A DNA stretch of 44,223 nucleotides from Bacillota bacterium (GTDB lineage: Bacteria; Bacillota; TC1). The stretch spans positions 1 to 44,223 of the forward strand of contig JAGXHY010000028.1 in NCBI GenBank assembly GCA_024635925.1, given 5' to 3'. Both the position numbers and the translations under genes were made by a program. The notes below the pieces were generated by a model. That model was not told the origin of the DNA. It searched no databases and was given only the letters and a program-made list of their open reading frames with translations. Shown here piece after piece: positions 8,936-16,949 of this stretch (positions are counted from its first letter, which is position 1; every line of letters begins with the position of its first letter).

Positions 8936-9811
8936 ATGCATAGTATGACTGGATATGGTAAAGGCCTTAAAGAAACGAAAGAAAGAATATATACTATCGA
9001 ACTAAGAGCTGTAAATCATAGATTTTTAGAAATTAAATATAGACTGCCTAAAGGAATGTTATTTGTAGAAGAGAAAATTGATAAATTCCTAAAATCAATG
9101 TTTAACAGGGGATCATTTTCTGTTTATTTGAATATAGAAAATAATAAAGAATATAATAAAGCCTTTAATATTGATTATAATTTAGCCGAATTATATTTTA
9201 AAGCAGGTCAAAGTTTAAAAAGTCATTTTAATTTAGCTTATGACTTATCATTGCAAGACATTATTAGATACCCTGAGGTGATTTCAGCTAATGATAAAGA
9301 AATTGATGATGAAAAAGTTTGGAATGATATAAAAGAGGCTTTAGTAAAAGCTTGTGCTAATATTGAAGAGATGAGAAAAGAAGAAGGAGAAAAACTCAAG
9401 AACTTCTTTATTAATAGCGTAGACTTTATTAATGAAAAGATTACTGAAGTTAATAAATATGCAGACGTCGTTGTTGGTGAATATAAAGAGAAGTTACAAG
9501 AACGAATAAAAAAATTACTTGATACTGTCCCTGTAAATGAAGATAGAATCGCTTTTGAAATTGCTGCCTTTGCAGATAAAAGCAACATTACAGAGGAAAT
9601 AATTAGACTTAAGATTCATACAGCTCACTTTAAGGAGTATTTAGACAATTCAGAACCTATAGGAAGAAAAATGGATTTCCTTATACAAGAAATGAATAGA
9701 GAAATCAATACAATTGGGTCAAAATCAAGTTCAACGGATATAGCTGTAATAATAGTGTCATTAAAAAGTGAATTAGAAAAGGTCAGAGAACAGGTGCAAA
9801 ATATAGAATAG
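8936..9811 (+). CDS. yicC: YicC/YloC family endoribonuclease
   Basis: Predicted YicC/YloC-family protein (291 residues), a conserved bacterial family implicated in RNA turnover. The hallmark N-terminus MHSMTGYGKG is present, as are IELRAVNHRFLEIKYRLP and the C-terminal signature MDFLIQEMNREINTIGSKS. I chose ATG 8936 because AGGGGG (8920-8925) precedes it and the protein then begins with the family hallmark; an upstream in-frame ATG at 8903 has no ribosome site. It starts the conserved yicC-gmk-rpoZ group. The remA gene that usually sits between yicC and gmk in Bacillus and many Clostridia is absent, with only 17 bases separating the two genes. Confidence 0.92.
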   Translation: MHSMTGYGKGLKETKERIYTIELRAVNHRFLEIKYRLPKGMLFVEEKIDKFLKSMFNRGSFSVYLNIENNKEYNKAFNIDYNLAELYFKAGQSLKSHFNLAYDLSLQDIIRYPEVISANDKEIDDEKVWNDIKEALVKACANIEEMRKEEGEKLKNFFINSVDFINEKITEVNKYADVVVGEYKEKLQERIKKLLDTVPVNEDRIAFEIAAFADKSNITEEIIRLKIHTAHFKEYLDNSEPIGRKMDFLIQEMNREINTIGSKSSSTDIAVIIVSLKSELEKVREQVQNIE

Positions 9812-9828
9812 AAGGGAGACATAATAAA

Positions 9829-10443
9829 ATGTATGAAAGAAACCTACTTTTAGTTATTTCAGGCCCTTCTGGTGCTGGAAAAGGAACAATATGCAAAGCT
9901 TTAGTTGAAAAACATCCAAAAACTATTCAATGTTCTTTATCAGCAACGAGTAGAGATGTGAGAACAGGAGAAATTCCTAATAAAACCTATTATTATATTG
10001 GAAAAGATAATTTTCTTGAAAAAATAGAAAATAATCAGTTTTTAGAGTATGCAAAAGTTTATGGAAATTATTATGGCACTTTAAAACAAGAAGTTCAAAG
10101 GTTATTTTCCTTAAAGGCTGATGTTATTTTAGAAATAGAAATGCAAGGTGCTTTACAAATCCGTGAAAAATCTCAAGATGCAGTTTTGATCTTTATTATG
10201 CCACCTTCATTTAAAGAATTAAGCGCAAGACTGATGAGAAGAAAAAGAGACTGTGAAGAAGATATACAAAATAGACTTGATAAAGTTTCTAGTGAATTAA
10301 AATACATCAAAGATTACGACTATATTGTTGTAAATGATAAGATAGAGGATGCTGTTGCAAAAATTGAGTCTATTATTGTAGCAGAAAAATGCAAAATGGA
10401 TGAAAGAACTTTTGATATTGAAACATTTATTAAAGATATTTAA
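9829..10443 (+). CDS. gmk: Guanylate kinase
   Basis: Phosphorylates GMP to GDP with ATP in purine nucleotide metabolism; cytosolic; 204 residues, normal length. The P-loop GPSGAGKGT (12-20) and the guanylate-binding region with TSRDVRTGE and YYYIG are typical. The mid-protein ILEIEMQGALQIREK and the lid region MRRKRDCEEDIQNRL also match the family. It lies between yicC and rpoZ as in many Firmicutes. Confidence 0.96.
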   Translation: MYERNLLLVISGPSGAGKGTICKALVEKHPKTIQCSLSATSRDVRTGEIPNKTYYYIGKDNFLEKIENNQFLEYAKVYGNYYGTLKQEVQRLFSLKADVILEIEMQGALQIREKSQDAVLIFIMPPSFKELSARLMRRKRDCEEDIQNRLDKVSSELKYIKDYDYIVVNDKIEDAVAKIESIIVAEKCKMDERTFDIETFIKDI

Positions 10444-10452
10444 TGTCAAATA

Positions 10453-10461
10453 TGATATAAT
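10453..10461 (+). promoter_or_regulatory. Possible extended -10 element upstream of rpoZ
   Basis: TGATATAAT lies in the short gmk-rpoZ gap, 28 bases before the rpoZ start. It is identical to the element before yicC. No good -35 is seen; it could give rpoZ and downstream genes an internal promoter. Confidence 0.4.
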
Positions 10462-10489
10462 TACCAAAGAAATTATAAGGAGTGTTTTA

Positions 10490-10777
10490 ATGATAGATAA
10501 ACAAATAAACATAAGTAGAATAGTCAAAAAAGTAAATAGTAAGTATCTATTAGTGATGATTGCAGCTAAAAGATCTAGGCAATTATCATTACTAGAGCAA
10601 AAAGAAAAAATGCTTAAAGAAGAACCAGATAAGTTAAAATCACGACCAGAACTAGAGAATATTGGCCTTTTAACTGAAGAAGAGCGAATAGCTTTACAGA
10701 ATCATAAACCAATTATTGTTGCTCTTGATGAACTAATAGCAGATAAAATAACATATAGTTTTAACGGAGAAGAGTAA
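10490..10777 (+). CDS. rpoZ: DNA-directed RNA polymerase omega subunit
   Basis: Small subunit that supports assembly and stability of RNA polymerase, 95 residues. The core motif KYLLVMIAAKRSRQL is the omega signature, and KPIIVALDELIADKI near the C-terminus is also typical. An insert of about 20 charged residues separates them. I chose ATG 10490, preceded by AAGGAGTG, rather than the open reading frame's earlier in-frame ATG at 10400, which would overlap gmk by 44 bases. The gene order gmk-rpoZ is conserved in Firmicutes. Confidence 0.92.
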   Translation: MIDKQINISRIVKKVNSKYLLVMIAAKRSRQLSLLEQKEKMLKEEPDKLKSRPELENIGLLTEEERIALQNHKPIIVALDELIADKITYSFNGEE

Positions 10778-10779
10778 AC

Positions 10780-11760
10780 ATGATAGGCAGGAAGATTCTC
10801 TTAGGCATAATCGAGGATAAAGAAGCCTATAGAATGGTAGAATTAACCTATAGACTAAGGAAACTTGGTTATGAAGCCTACATACTTAAAACTCAAATTA
10901 GTGATAATTATATACCACTAGCATTCATTGATGAAATATCAATAAATGAAGCAACAGATATAGACTTATTAGTAATAGGTCCATACAGTGACCAGTCTAA
11001 AAAGTGTAATATGGACAGTGAATTATTAGATTTTGTAGAATCTGACAAAAAAGAAATACTTTATGTGGAAAACTTAGATAACTTAGAATTGATAATAGAA
11101 AAAATCCAAGTTGTTACAAAAGGGAATAATATGATAGAATATTCTTTTTTATTTACACTTGGGTATTTTAATGAACATTTAACTAATAATCATTTTATAG
11201 GAACTTATAATAATGATGAGTTGATTCTTGGATTAATTAAAAACTTAATATTATCAGGTGCTAATGTTGATGTTATTGCTTCAAACAACATTAAAGTAAT
11301 ACCTTATGTTGAAAATATAATATTTGTAAAAGATATTGACGAATTAGAAACCGTTCTTAATTCAAAATATTTTAAATATGATTTTGTCATTAATACTATG
11401 AATGTACCAAGGTTTGGAATAAGAAAAGGTGAACATTTTAAAACAGAATATCAACGTTATTTTGCTGAATTTGAAGAAAAATATTTACCTTTTTTAGAAA
11501 AAGATTTATCATCAGACAATCAATTAATTGTAGAAGTTATTAATGGTTTGATTGAGAATGAAGACTACATTAAATATTTATTTGATAATACTGGTGTTAA
11601 TCTTGTATTATTAAATGAATTAAATATAACTACAATGCAATATAAACCATTTATAAAATTAATTAGTAAAAATGGAGATATTGATATTATTTCTTTTAAA
11701 GATAATATATTAATGTACGAAGAGCTTGTAAATGAATTTAAAGCTAAAATAGAAGGGTAG
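10780..11760 (+). CDS. Degenerate CoaBC-like protein of unknown function
   Basis: 326 residues with no clear catalytic signature. It occupies the place after rpoZ normally held by coaBC (phosphopantothenoylcysteine decarboxylase/synthetase) and keeps a faint CoaBC plan. The start [20 protein letters not shown] resembles the CoaC opening. Residues about 160-215 ([12 protein letters not shown], then [18 protein letters not shown]) resemble the CoaB Rossmann core and its AAAVADYR motif. The end resembles the CoaB C-terminus with its N-LL-NEL and [16 protein letters not shown] strands. The CoaC active-site motifs (PAxNxxM and the conserved His) are missing and the CoaC part is shortened. It is 2 bases after rpoZ, so the two are co-expressed. 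A moonlighting or dead homologue is likely; this call rests on pattern resemblance. Confidence 0.5.
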   Translation: MIGRKILLGIIEDKEAYRMVELTYRLRKLGYEAYILKTQISDNYIPLAFIDEISINEATDIDLLVIGPYSDQSKKCNMDSELLDFVESDKKEILYVENLDNLELIIEKIQVVTKGNNMIEYSFLFTLGYFNEHLTNNHFIGTYNNDELILGLIKNLILSGANVDVIASNNIKVIPYVENIIFVKDIDELETVLNSKYFKYDFVINTMNVPRFGIRKGEHFKTEYQRYFAEFEEKYLPFLEKDLSSDNQLIVEVINGLIENEDYIKYLFDNTGVNLVLLNELNITTMQYKPFIKLISKNGDIDIISFKDNILMYEELVNEFKAKIEG

Positions 11761-11771
11761 GAGGATATATA

Positions 11772-12953
11772 ATGAAAAAATATTTTACATCAGAATCAGT
11801 AACGGAAGGACATCCAGATAAAGTCTGTGATCAAATATCGGATGCTGTATTAGATGCTATTCTAGCAAAAGATCCTAACGGAAGAGTAGCTTGTGAAACA
11901 TTTGTCACAACTGGTTTAGTAGTTGTTGCTGGTGAAATATCAACAGATTGTTATATTGATATACAAAAACTAGTTAGAAATACTATTAGAAATATAGGGT
12001 ATACTAGAGCTAAATATGGATTTGACGCAGATACATGTGGTGTGATGGTTGCGCTTGATGAACAATCAGCAGATATTGCTTTAGGAGTTAATGTTTCAGA
12101 AGAAGGAAAAAAAGGCGAGTATGCTATTGAAGATGCAATAGGTGCAGGAGACCAAGGCATGATGTTTGGTTATGCAACTAATGAAACAGATGAATTAATG
12201 CCAGCACCAATTATATATGCTCATAAATTAGCAAAAAAACTAGCTGAACTAAGAAAAGATGGAACAATAAGTTATTTAAGACCTGACGGTAAAACTCAAG
12301 TAACATTTGAATATGATGATCATAAACCAATACGTATTGAAGCAATCGTTATTTCAACACAACATAATCCTGAAACAACACAAGAAACAATATATAAGGA
12401 TATGATTGAGAAAGTTATAAAAGTAGTAGTTCCTAGTGAACTTATTGATGAAAATACAAAATATCATATTAATCCAACTGGTAGATTTGTAATTGGAGGT
12501 CCTTTAGGAGATACTGGTCTTACAGGACGTAAAATAATTGTTGACACATATGGTGGAGCCGCTTCACATGGTGGAGGAGCCTTTAGTGGAAAAGACCCAA
12601 CAAAAGTTGATAGGTCTGCAGCATATGCCGCTAGATATGTAGCTAAAAATATTGTAGCAGCAGGCTTAGCTGATAGATGTGAGATTCAATTATCTTATGC
12701 TATTGGTATTGCTAAACCAATTTCAGTCTTTGTTGACACTTATGGTACTGGTAAAATAGCTGATGATAAATTAGTTGATCTAGTAAACGAAAATTTTGAT
12801 TTAAAACCAGCCGCAATAATTAGACATTTTGATTTAAGAAGACCAATATATCAAAATATAGCAGCTTATGGACATTTTGGTAGAACAGAACTTGATTTGC
12901 CATGGGAAAAAACAGATAAAGTTGAAGAACTAGTCAAGTATTTAAAGAAATGA
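11772..12953 (+). CDS. metK: S-adenosylmethionine synthetase
   Basis: Makes S-adenosylmethionine from methionine and ATP; cytosolic tetramer; 393 residues, standard length. Motifs seen are [15 protein letters not shown] (11-25), the ATP signature [12 protein letters not shown] (about 126-137), [21 protein letters not shown], the [23 protein letters not shown] loop (quoted only in part: [19 protein letters not shown]) and a C-terminal [19 protein letters not shown] site precedes ATG 11772. It is probably co-transcribed with rpoZ and the CoaBC-like gene. Confidence 0.98.
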   Translation: MKKYFTSESVTEGHPDKVCDQISDAVLDAILAKDPNGRVACETFVTTGLVVVAGEISTDCYIDIQKLVRNTIRNIGYTRAKYGFDADTCGVMVALDEQSADIALGVNVSEEGKKGEYAIEDAIGAGDQGMMFGYATNETDELMPAPIIYAHKLAKKLAELRKDGTISYLRPDGKTQVTFEYDDHKPIRIEAIVISTQHNPETTQETIYKDMIEKVIKVVVPSELIDENTKYHINPTGRFVIGGPLGDTGLTGRKIIVDTYGGAASHGGGAFSGKDPTKVDRSAAYAARYVAKNIVAAGLADRCEIQLSYAIGIAKPISVFVDTYGTGKIADDKLVDLVNENFDLKPAAIIRHFDLRRPIYQNIAAYGHFGRTELDLPWEKTDKVEELVKYLKK

Positions 12954-12954
12954 G

Positions 12955-13695
12955 GTGTTTCAAATAAGATACCCAGGTAGAAATATTTTTATTAATTCAA
13001 TATCTACAATTAAATACCAAATGATTGGACAAATTGTTTCAGTTGGAGCAGGTCTTGGTAGATATGATAAAGATATCATTTTGCCATATTATCTTGTTAA
13101 AGAAAAAATTAACACTTTATTTACTGAAATAATTTTAATTGGTGGAGATAGACCTTATAATGGACTAGTAAATATATTTACTGAGGATGTTAATTCAGCT
13201 GAGGAGCTTATTAGATCAATAAAAAATATAAGTGAAGAACTTAATATTGAATTTGATTTTAGACAGACCATAGTTCCTAACTCTGCCACTACTTTTATAA
13301 TTAATTTGTTTAGTAATGCTAATAAAGAAAAGCTAAAGGTTCAAAAAGGTAAAGAAGGCTTATTGATATATTTTTTACAACTTAAAGAAGAGAATACTAA
13401 TATTATTAATGAAAACTTTTTCAATTATGATTTTATTATAGATATTGGAGAATCCTTAGGTATAGAAGAAAGCTTCTTGTTAAAAGATGAATGTATAAAA
13501 GAAGGGATTGACTATATGTTGGAAGGGACTAATGCTTTTCATGTAGAAAAAAATCATACTCTTGATATATTAAAAAAATATAGAAGTGGAACAGGGATGA
13601 TAGTTTTTACGCCTTTTAGATTAAGTAAAAGTAATGATAGTTCAATTGAAATTCATGAAATCGGTAGTTTATATTCAAAAAATTATAAATATTAA
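12955..13695 (+). CDS. PurM/AIR-synthase-like protein, possible alpha-ribazole-kinase-like; function unknown
   Basis: I do not firmly recognise this 246-residue protein. It has the general look of the PurM/AIR-synthase superfamily, perhaps the CblS (alpha-ribazole kinase) branch: GAGLGRYDKDIILPYYLV near residue 32, a helix-strand block with TEIILIGGDRPYNGL, PNSATTFIINLF near 110, and a C-terminal GTGMIVFTPFRL and IHEIGSLY. The start is odd. The only early candidate, GTG 12955, overlaps the ribosome site GAGGTG (12952-12957), and the codon with correct spacing is ATA at 12964; the first in-frame ATG is 13021 without a ribosome site. It begins 2 bases after metK and ends at a bidirectional terminator. 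Confidence 0.45.
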   Translation: MFQIRYPGRNIFINSISTIKYQMIGQIVSVGAGLGRYDKDIILPYYLVKEKINTLFTEIILIGGDRPYNGLVNIFTEDVNSAEELIRSIKNISEELNIEFDFRQTIVPNSATTFIINLFSNANKEKLKVQKGKEGLLIYFLQLKEENTNIINENFFNYDFIIDIGESLGIEESFLLKDECIKEGIDYMLEGTNAFHVEKNHTLDILKKYRSGTGMIVFTPFRLSKSNDSSIEIHEIGSLYSKNYKY

Positions 13696-13706
13696 ATCTT
13701 AAGTTA

Positions 13707-13732
13707 AAATAGGAAGCGTTGCTTCCTATTTT
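13707..13732. terminator. Bidirectional terminator between convergent genes
   Basis: AGGAAGC (13711-13717) / GCTTCCT (13721-13727) with a 3-base loop, flanked by AAAAT on the left and ATTTTTT on the right. It can end both the metK operon (+) and the TM2 gene (-). Confidence 0.85.
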
Positions 13733-13735
13733 TTA

Positions 13736-13948
13736 TTACCATTCTATTAATTTATTACCATTTTTATCATCAAAGTTACCTATAATTATCATTACAAGAT
13801 CAATAATCCAACCTATACCTAAAAACCCATTACTTATAAGCCAAAGCATTCCTGTCCCAATTTTTCCAACATAAAATCTATGAATACCTAACTCTCCAAG
13901 AAATAGACATAATAAAAAAGCTATTAATCGAGATTTTTTTGAATACAT
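13736..13948 (-). CDS. TM2 domain protein
   Basis: 70-residue membrane protein made up almost entirely of a TM2 domain: SRLIAFLLCLFLGELGIHRFYVGK, then GTGMLWLISNGFLGIGWIIDLVMI, giving two membrane helices joined by the GxHRFYxGK turn. The family's role is unknown. On its strand AGGAGTGA lies just before the ATG at 13948. It is a single-gene unit, divergent from the pyr operon and convergent with the metK operon. Confidence 0.85.
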   Translation of the reverse strand: MYSKKSRLIAFLLCLFLGELGIHRFYVGKIGTGMLWLISNGFLGIGWIIDLVMIIIGNFDDKNGNKLIEW

Positions 13949-14015
13949 ATAATCACTCCTGTCTAAATAATATTAACTTATGATGAATATTATTACAATA
14001 TTGAATGATTAAAAT

Positions 14016-14044
14016 TTGACAAAAAGTATCTTTAATAGTAGAAT
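14016..14044 (+). promoter_or_regulatory. Sigma-A-type promoter of the pyr operon
   Basis: TTGACA (14016-14021), a 17-base spacer and TAGAAT (14039-14044). Transcription would start near 14051 and so include the PyrR-binding hairpin and the attenuator terminator before pyrR. Confidence 0.85.
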
Positions 14045-14052
14045 AAACAAAG

Positions 14053-14086
14053 AAATCTTTAATTTGGTACGAGAGACTAGAAAGAT
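14053..14086 (+). promoter_or_regulatory. PyrR-binding RNA hairpin (anti-antiterminator)
   Basis: A stem-loop with lower stem ATCTTT (14055-14060) / AAAGAT (14081-14086), a 5' AAT bulge, and an upper stem TTGGT / ACTAG closing the loop ACGAGAG (14069-14075). The conserved GAGAGACTAGAAAG core resembles the binding-loop consensus recognised by UMP-bound PyrR in Bacillus-type pyr leaders. A rival pairing of AGACTA (14074-14079) with TAGTCT (14136-14141) would form an antiterminator that disrupts the downstream terminator. Confidence 0.7.
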
Positions 14087-14134
14087 AAGAATATAATATT
14101 TTATGTAACTATGATGTATAATTTATGAAATACT

Positions 14135-14172
14135 ATAGTCTATCTGATTTAGTCAGATAGACTATTTTTTTT
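14135..14172 (+). terminator. pyr attenuator terminator
   Basis: Perfect 12-bp inverted repeat TAGTCTATCTGA (14136-14147) / TCAGATAGACTA (14153-14164) with a 5-base loop, then a run of T, ending 12 bases before pyrR. A strong intrinsic terminator inside the leader of an operon is the hallmark of attenuation; high UMP should favour it through PyrR. Confidence 0.88.
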
Positions 14173-14183
14173 AGGAGGTAGAC

Positions 14184-14744
14184 ATGAAAAAATTTATTGA
14201 AAAAGCAGTAATTATGGAAGAGGACCAAATGGACAGAGCATTGAAAAGGATAGCTCATGAACTTTTGGAAAAAAACAAGTCTTTGGACAATGCAGTTATA
14301 CTTGGAATTAGGACAAGAGGCGTTCCACTTGCAGAAAGGCTTAAAAAAACTATTGAAGAGATTCATGATATTGTAGTTCCAATAGGCGTTTTAGATATAA
14401 ATCTCTACCGAGATGATCTAACTTCTCTCACTGAACAACCTGTAATACTACAAACTGTAATACCCGTTGGAGTAAAAGGAAAAAAAATAATATTAGTAGA
14501 TGATGTTCTTTATACTGGAAGAACTATTAGAGCTGCTTTAGATTCAATTATAGATATGGGAAGACCCGAACTAATACAACTTGTTGTAATGGTAGATAGA
14601 GGACATCGAGAATTACCTATAAGAGCCGATTTTGTAGGAAAAAATGTTCCGACATCAAAGAGAGAAAAGGTTGAGGTTTTACTAAAAGAAATTGATGGGA
14701 TAGATAAAGTAATTATTAAAGAAGCAGTAGAGGAGAGTAAATAG
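14184..14744 (+). CDS. pyrR: PyrR bifunctional pyr operon attenuation protein / uracil phosphoribosyltransferase
   Basis: RNA-binding regulator of pyrimidine synthesis that also has a phosphoribosyltransferase fold, 186 residues. The PRPP-binding motif ILVDDVLYTGRTIRAALD (about 103-120) and the early IRTRGVPLAERL are typical, and the C-terminal TSKREKVEVLLKEIDG matches PyrR rather than other phosphoribosyltransferases. An AGGAGGT site precedes ATG 14184. As first gene of the operon and downstream of a matching RNA hairpin and terminator, it should autoregulate the operon in response to UMP. Confidence 0.96.
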   Translation: MKKFIEKAVIMEEDQMDRALKRIAHELLEKNKSLDNAVILGIRTRGVPLAERLKKTIEEIHDIVVPIGVLDINLYRDDLTSLTEQPVILQTVIPVGVKGKKIILVDDVLYTGRTIRAALDSIIDMGRPELIQLVVMVDRGHRELPIRADFVGKNVPTSKREKVEVLLKEIDGIDKVIIKEAVEESK

Positions 14745-15680
14745 ATGATAAAAGAAAAGGATCTATTGGGGCTTAGAAATATTTCTACAGATGAAATCGA
14801 TGAAATATTAAGAGTTGCTATTCCTATGAAAGACATAATTACACGAGATATAAAAAAAGTGCCAACATTACGTGGTAAATCCATGGCAACATTATTTTTT
14901 GAAAATAGTACAAGAACAAAAAGTTCCTTTGAAATAGCAGCTAAATATCTTAGTGCAGATTGCACTAATTTAGCAGTAAGTACTAGTAGTGTGCAAAAAG
15001 GAGAAACTTTGATTGATACTGCTATCACTTTAGAGGTTATGGGTATCGAACTATTTGTTATGAGACATGGTGCTAGTGGAGCTCCACATTTTCTTGGGAG
15101 AAATACCAAAGCAAGAATAATTAATGCTGGAGATGGGATGAATGAACATCCAACACAAGGTTTATTAGACATGTTTACGATGCAAGATAAAAAAGGAAAC
15201 CTTGGAGATTTAACTGTTACTATTTTAGGAGATGTTGCACATAGTAGAGTAGCAAGAAGTAATATTTGGGGTCTTACAAAATATGGAGCAAAGGTTAGAG
15301 TAGTAGCACCTGCAACACTTATTCCTGTTGAAATGGAAAGAATGGGTGTAGAAGTCTACACAGATGTTGATAAAGCTCTAAAAGGAGCTGATGTAGTTAA
15401 TGTACTAAGACTTCAAAAAGAAAGACAATCAGGGGGATTATTACCAAGTTTAGTTGAATACAATAAGTTTTGGGGATTAAACTCTAAAAGACTTGAACTT
15501 CTTAAAGATGATGCGATTATTATGCACCCAGGTCCAATGAACAGAGGCGTTGAAATAATGCCGGAAGTTTATGAAGATCCAAGATCAGTAGTTGACGAAC
15601 AAGTTACTAATGGGGTAGCAGTTAGAATGGCTTTATTATTTATGATGTTAGGAGGTAAGAGTGGAGATGATATTAATTAA
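14745..15680 (+). CDS. pyrB: Aspartate carbamoyltransferase catalytic subunit
   Basis: Joins carbamoyl phosphate and aspartate in the second step of UMP synthesis; 311 residues. The carbamoyl phosphate motif FENSTRTKSSFE (about 50-61), the HPTQGLLDMFT motif and LGDVAHSRVARSN are present, as is the aspartate-binding MHPGPMNRGVE near the C-terminus. It begins immediately after the pyrR stop and its end overlaps pyrC. No regulatory pyrI gene is present, as in Bacillus. Confidence 0.97.
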   Translation: MIKEKDLLGLRNISTDEIDEILRVAIPMKDIITRDIKKVPTLRGKSMATLFFENSTRTKSSFEIAAKYLSADCTNLAVSTSSVQKGETLIDTAITLEVMGIELFVMRHGASGAPHFLGRNTKARIINAGDGMNEHPTQGLLDMFTMQDKKGNLGDLTVTILGDVAHSRVARSNIWGLTKYGAKVRVVAPATLIPVEMERMGVEVYTDVDKALKGADVVNVLRLQKERQSGGLLPSLVEYNKFWGLNSKRLELLKDDAIIMHPGPMNRGVEIMPEVYEDPRSVVDEQVTNGVAVRMALLFMMLGGKSGDDIN

Positions 15681-16947
15681 AGATGGGCACGTAATTGATC
15701 CTGCAAATTCAATTGATGATATTATGGACATACTAATTATTGGTGAAAAAATAAATAAAATAGAGAAAGATATAGCGATTAAGGAAGAATATGAAATAAT
15801 AGATGCGAAAAATCTAATGGTTTTTCCTGGACTAATAGATATGCATGTTCACTTAAGAGAACCAGGTTTTGAACATAAAGAGACAATTAAAACAGGCTTA
15901 GAGGCTGCTGCAAAAGGTGGTTTTACTACAGTTGCTTGTATGCCAAATACTAAACCAGCAATAGATGACAGAACTATAGTTGAAGCCTTAGACCGAAAAG
16001 CTAGAGGTGCAAAAGTAAATTTAAAAGTTATTGGAGCTGCAACAAAAAATATTGACTCAGATCAACTTACAGAAATGGGAGACATGAAAGAAGCTGGAAT
16101 AGTTGCAATAAGTAATGATGGTAAACCTGTAAAAAATGCTAACATAACAAGAAGAGTATTAGAATATGCAAAAAAGTTTGATCTTATTTTAATAGAACAT
16201 TGCGAAGATGAAAGTTTAGCTAATAATGGTTTCATTCATGAAGGTTATTATTCAACTATTTTAGGATTAAAAGGCATACCTAGAGAAGCTGAAGATTTAA
16301 TAGTAGCTAGAGATATAGCATTAGCAAAAATGACTGATGGTAAAGTTCATATTGCCCACATTAGTAGTAAAAATTCTGTGGATCTAGTAAGAGAAGCTAA
16401 AAAACAAGGAATTAATATTACAGCAGAGGTTACTCCACAACATCTAATTTTAACTGACCAAATAGTTGAATCATTTGATACCTCAACTAAAATAAATCCT
16501 CCATTTAGATCTGAAGAAGATAGAAAAGCATTAGTTACAGGATTAATTGATGGAACAATCGATATGATTGCTACCGATCATGCCCCACATGCCAGATGGG
16601 AAAAAGAAGTAGAATACGCTTACGCTCCTTTTGGTGTTGTAGGGCTAGAAACAGCAGTTTCTTTAATTTATACAAAATTAGTTAAAACAGGTATTATGAG
16701 TTTTGGTAATTTAGTAGAAAAAATGGCAAATAATCCTGGTAGAATATTCAAATTAGGTGGAGTATTAAAAGTTGGGTCTGATGCAGATATAACATTGTTT
16801 GATCCTAATAAAAAATGGGTTGTAAATCCAAATAAATTTTACTCTATGGGTAGAAATACCCCATTTAAAGATTGGAACCTTGATGGTGAAGTTATACATA
16901 CAATTGTAAAAGGTGATTTTGCTTTAAAAGATGGTAAGGTGATTTAA
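15667..16947 (+). CDS. pyrC: Dihydroorotase
   Basis: Zinc-dependent amidohydrolase that cyclises carbamoyl aspartate to dihydroorotate; 426 residues from ATG 15667. Metal-binding motifs of the family are seen: DMHVHLREPG (about 58-67), IEHCED, HIAHISS and ATDHAPH. The start overlaps pyrB by 14 bases; an in-frame GTG at 15661 is an alternative because the AGGAGG at 15650-15655 lies 5 bases before it and 11 before the ATG. It belongs to the long, class I type (about 425 residues) used in Gram-positive pyr operons. Confidence 0.96.
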   Translation: MILIKDGHVIDPANSIDDIMDILIIGEKINKIEKDIAIKEEYEIIDAKNLMVFPGLIDMHVHLREPGFEHKETIKTGLEAAAKGGFTTVACMPNTKPAIDDRTIVEALDRKARGAKVNLKVIGAATKNIDSDQLTEMGDMKEAGIVAISNDGKPVKNANITRRVLEYAKKFDLILIEHCEDESLANNGFIHEGYYSTILGLKGIPREAEDLIVARDIALAKMTDGKVHIAHISSKNSVDLVREAKKQGINITAEVTPQHLILTDQIVESFDTSTKINPPFRSEEDRKALVTGLIDGTIDMIATDHAPHARWEKEVEYAYAPFGVVGLETAVSLIYTKLVKTGIMSFGNLVEKMANNPGRIFKLGGVLKVGSDADITLFDPNKKWVVNPNKFYSMGRNTPFKDWNLDGEVIHTIVKGDFALKDGKVI

Positions 16948-16949
16948 TA

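Noticed and set aside
14510-15172. 220-residue minus-strand reading frame inside pyrR-pyrB
   Set aside because: Shadow of strongly conserved genes on the other strand, no ribosome site and no recognisable domain.
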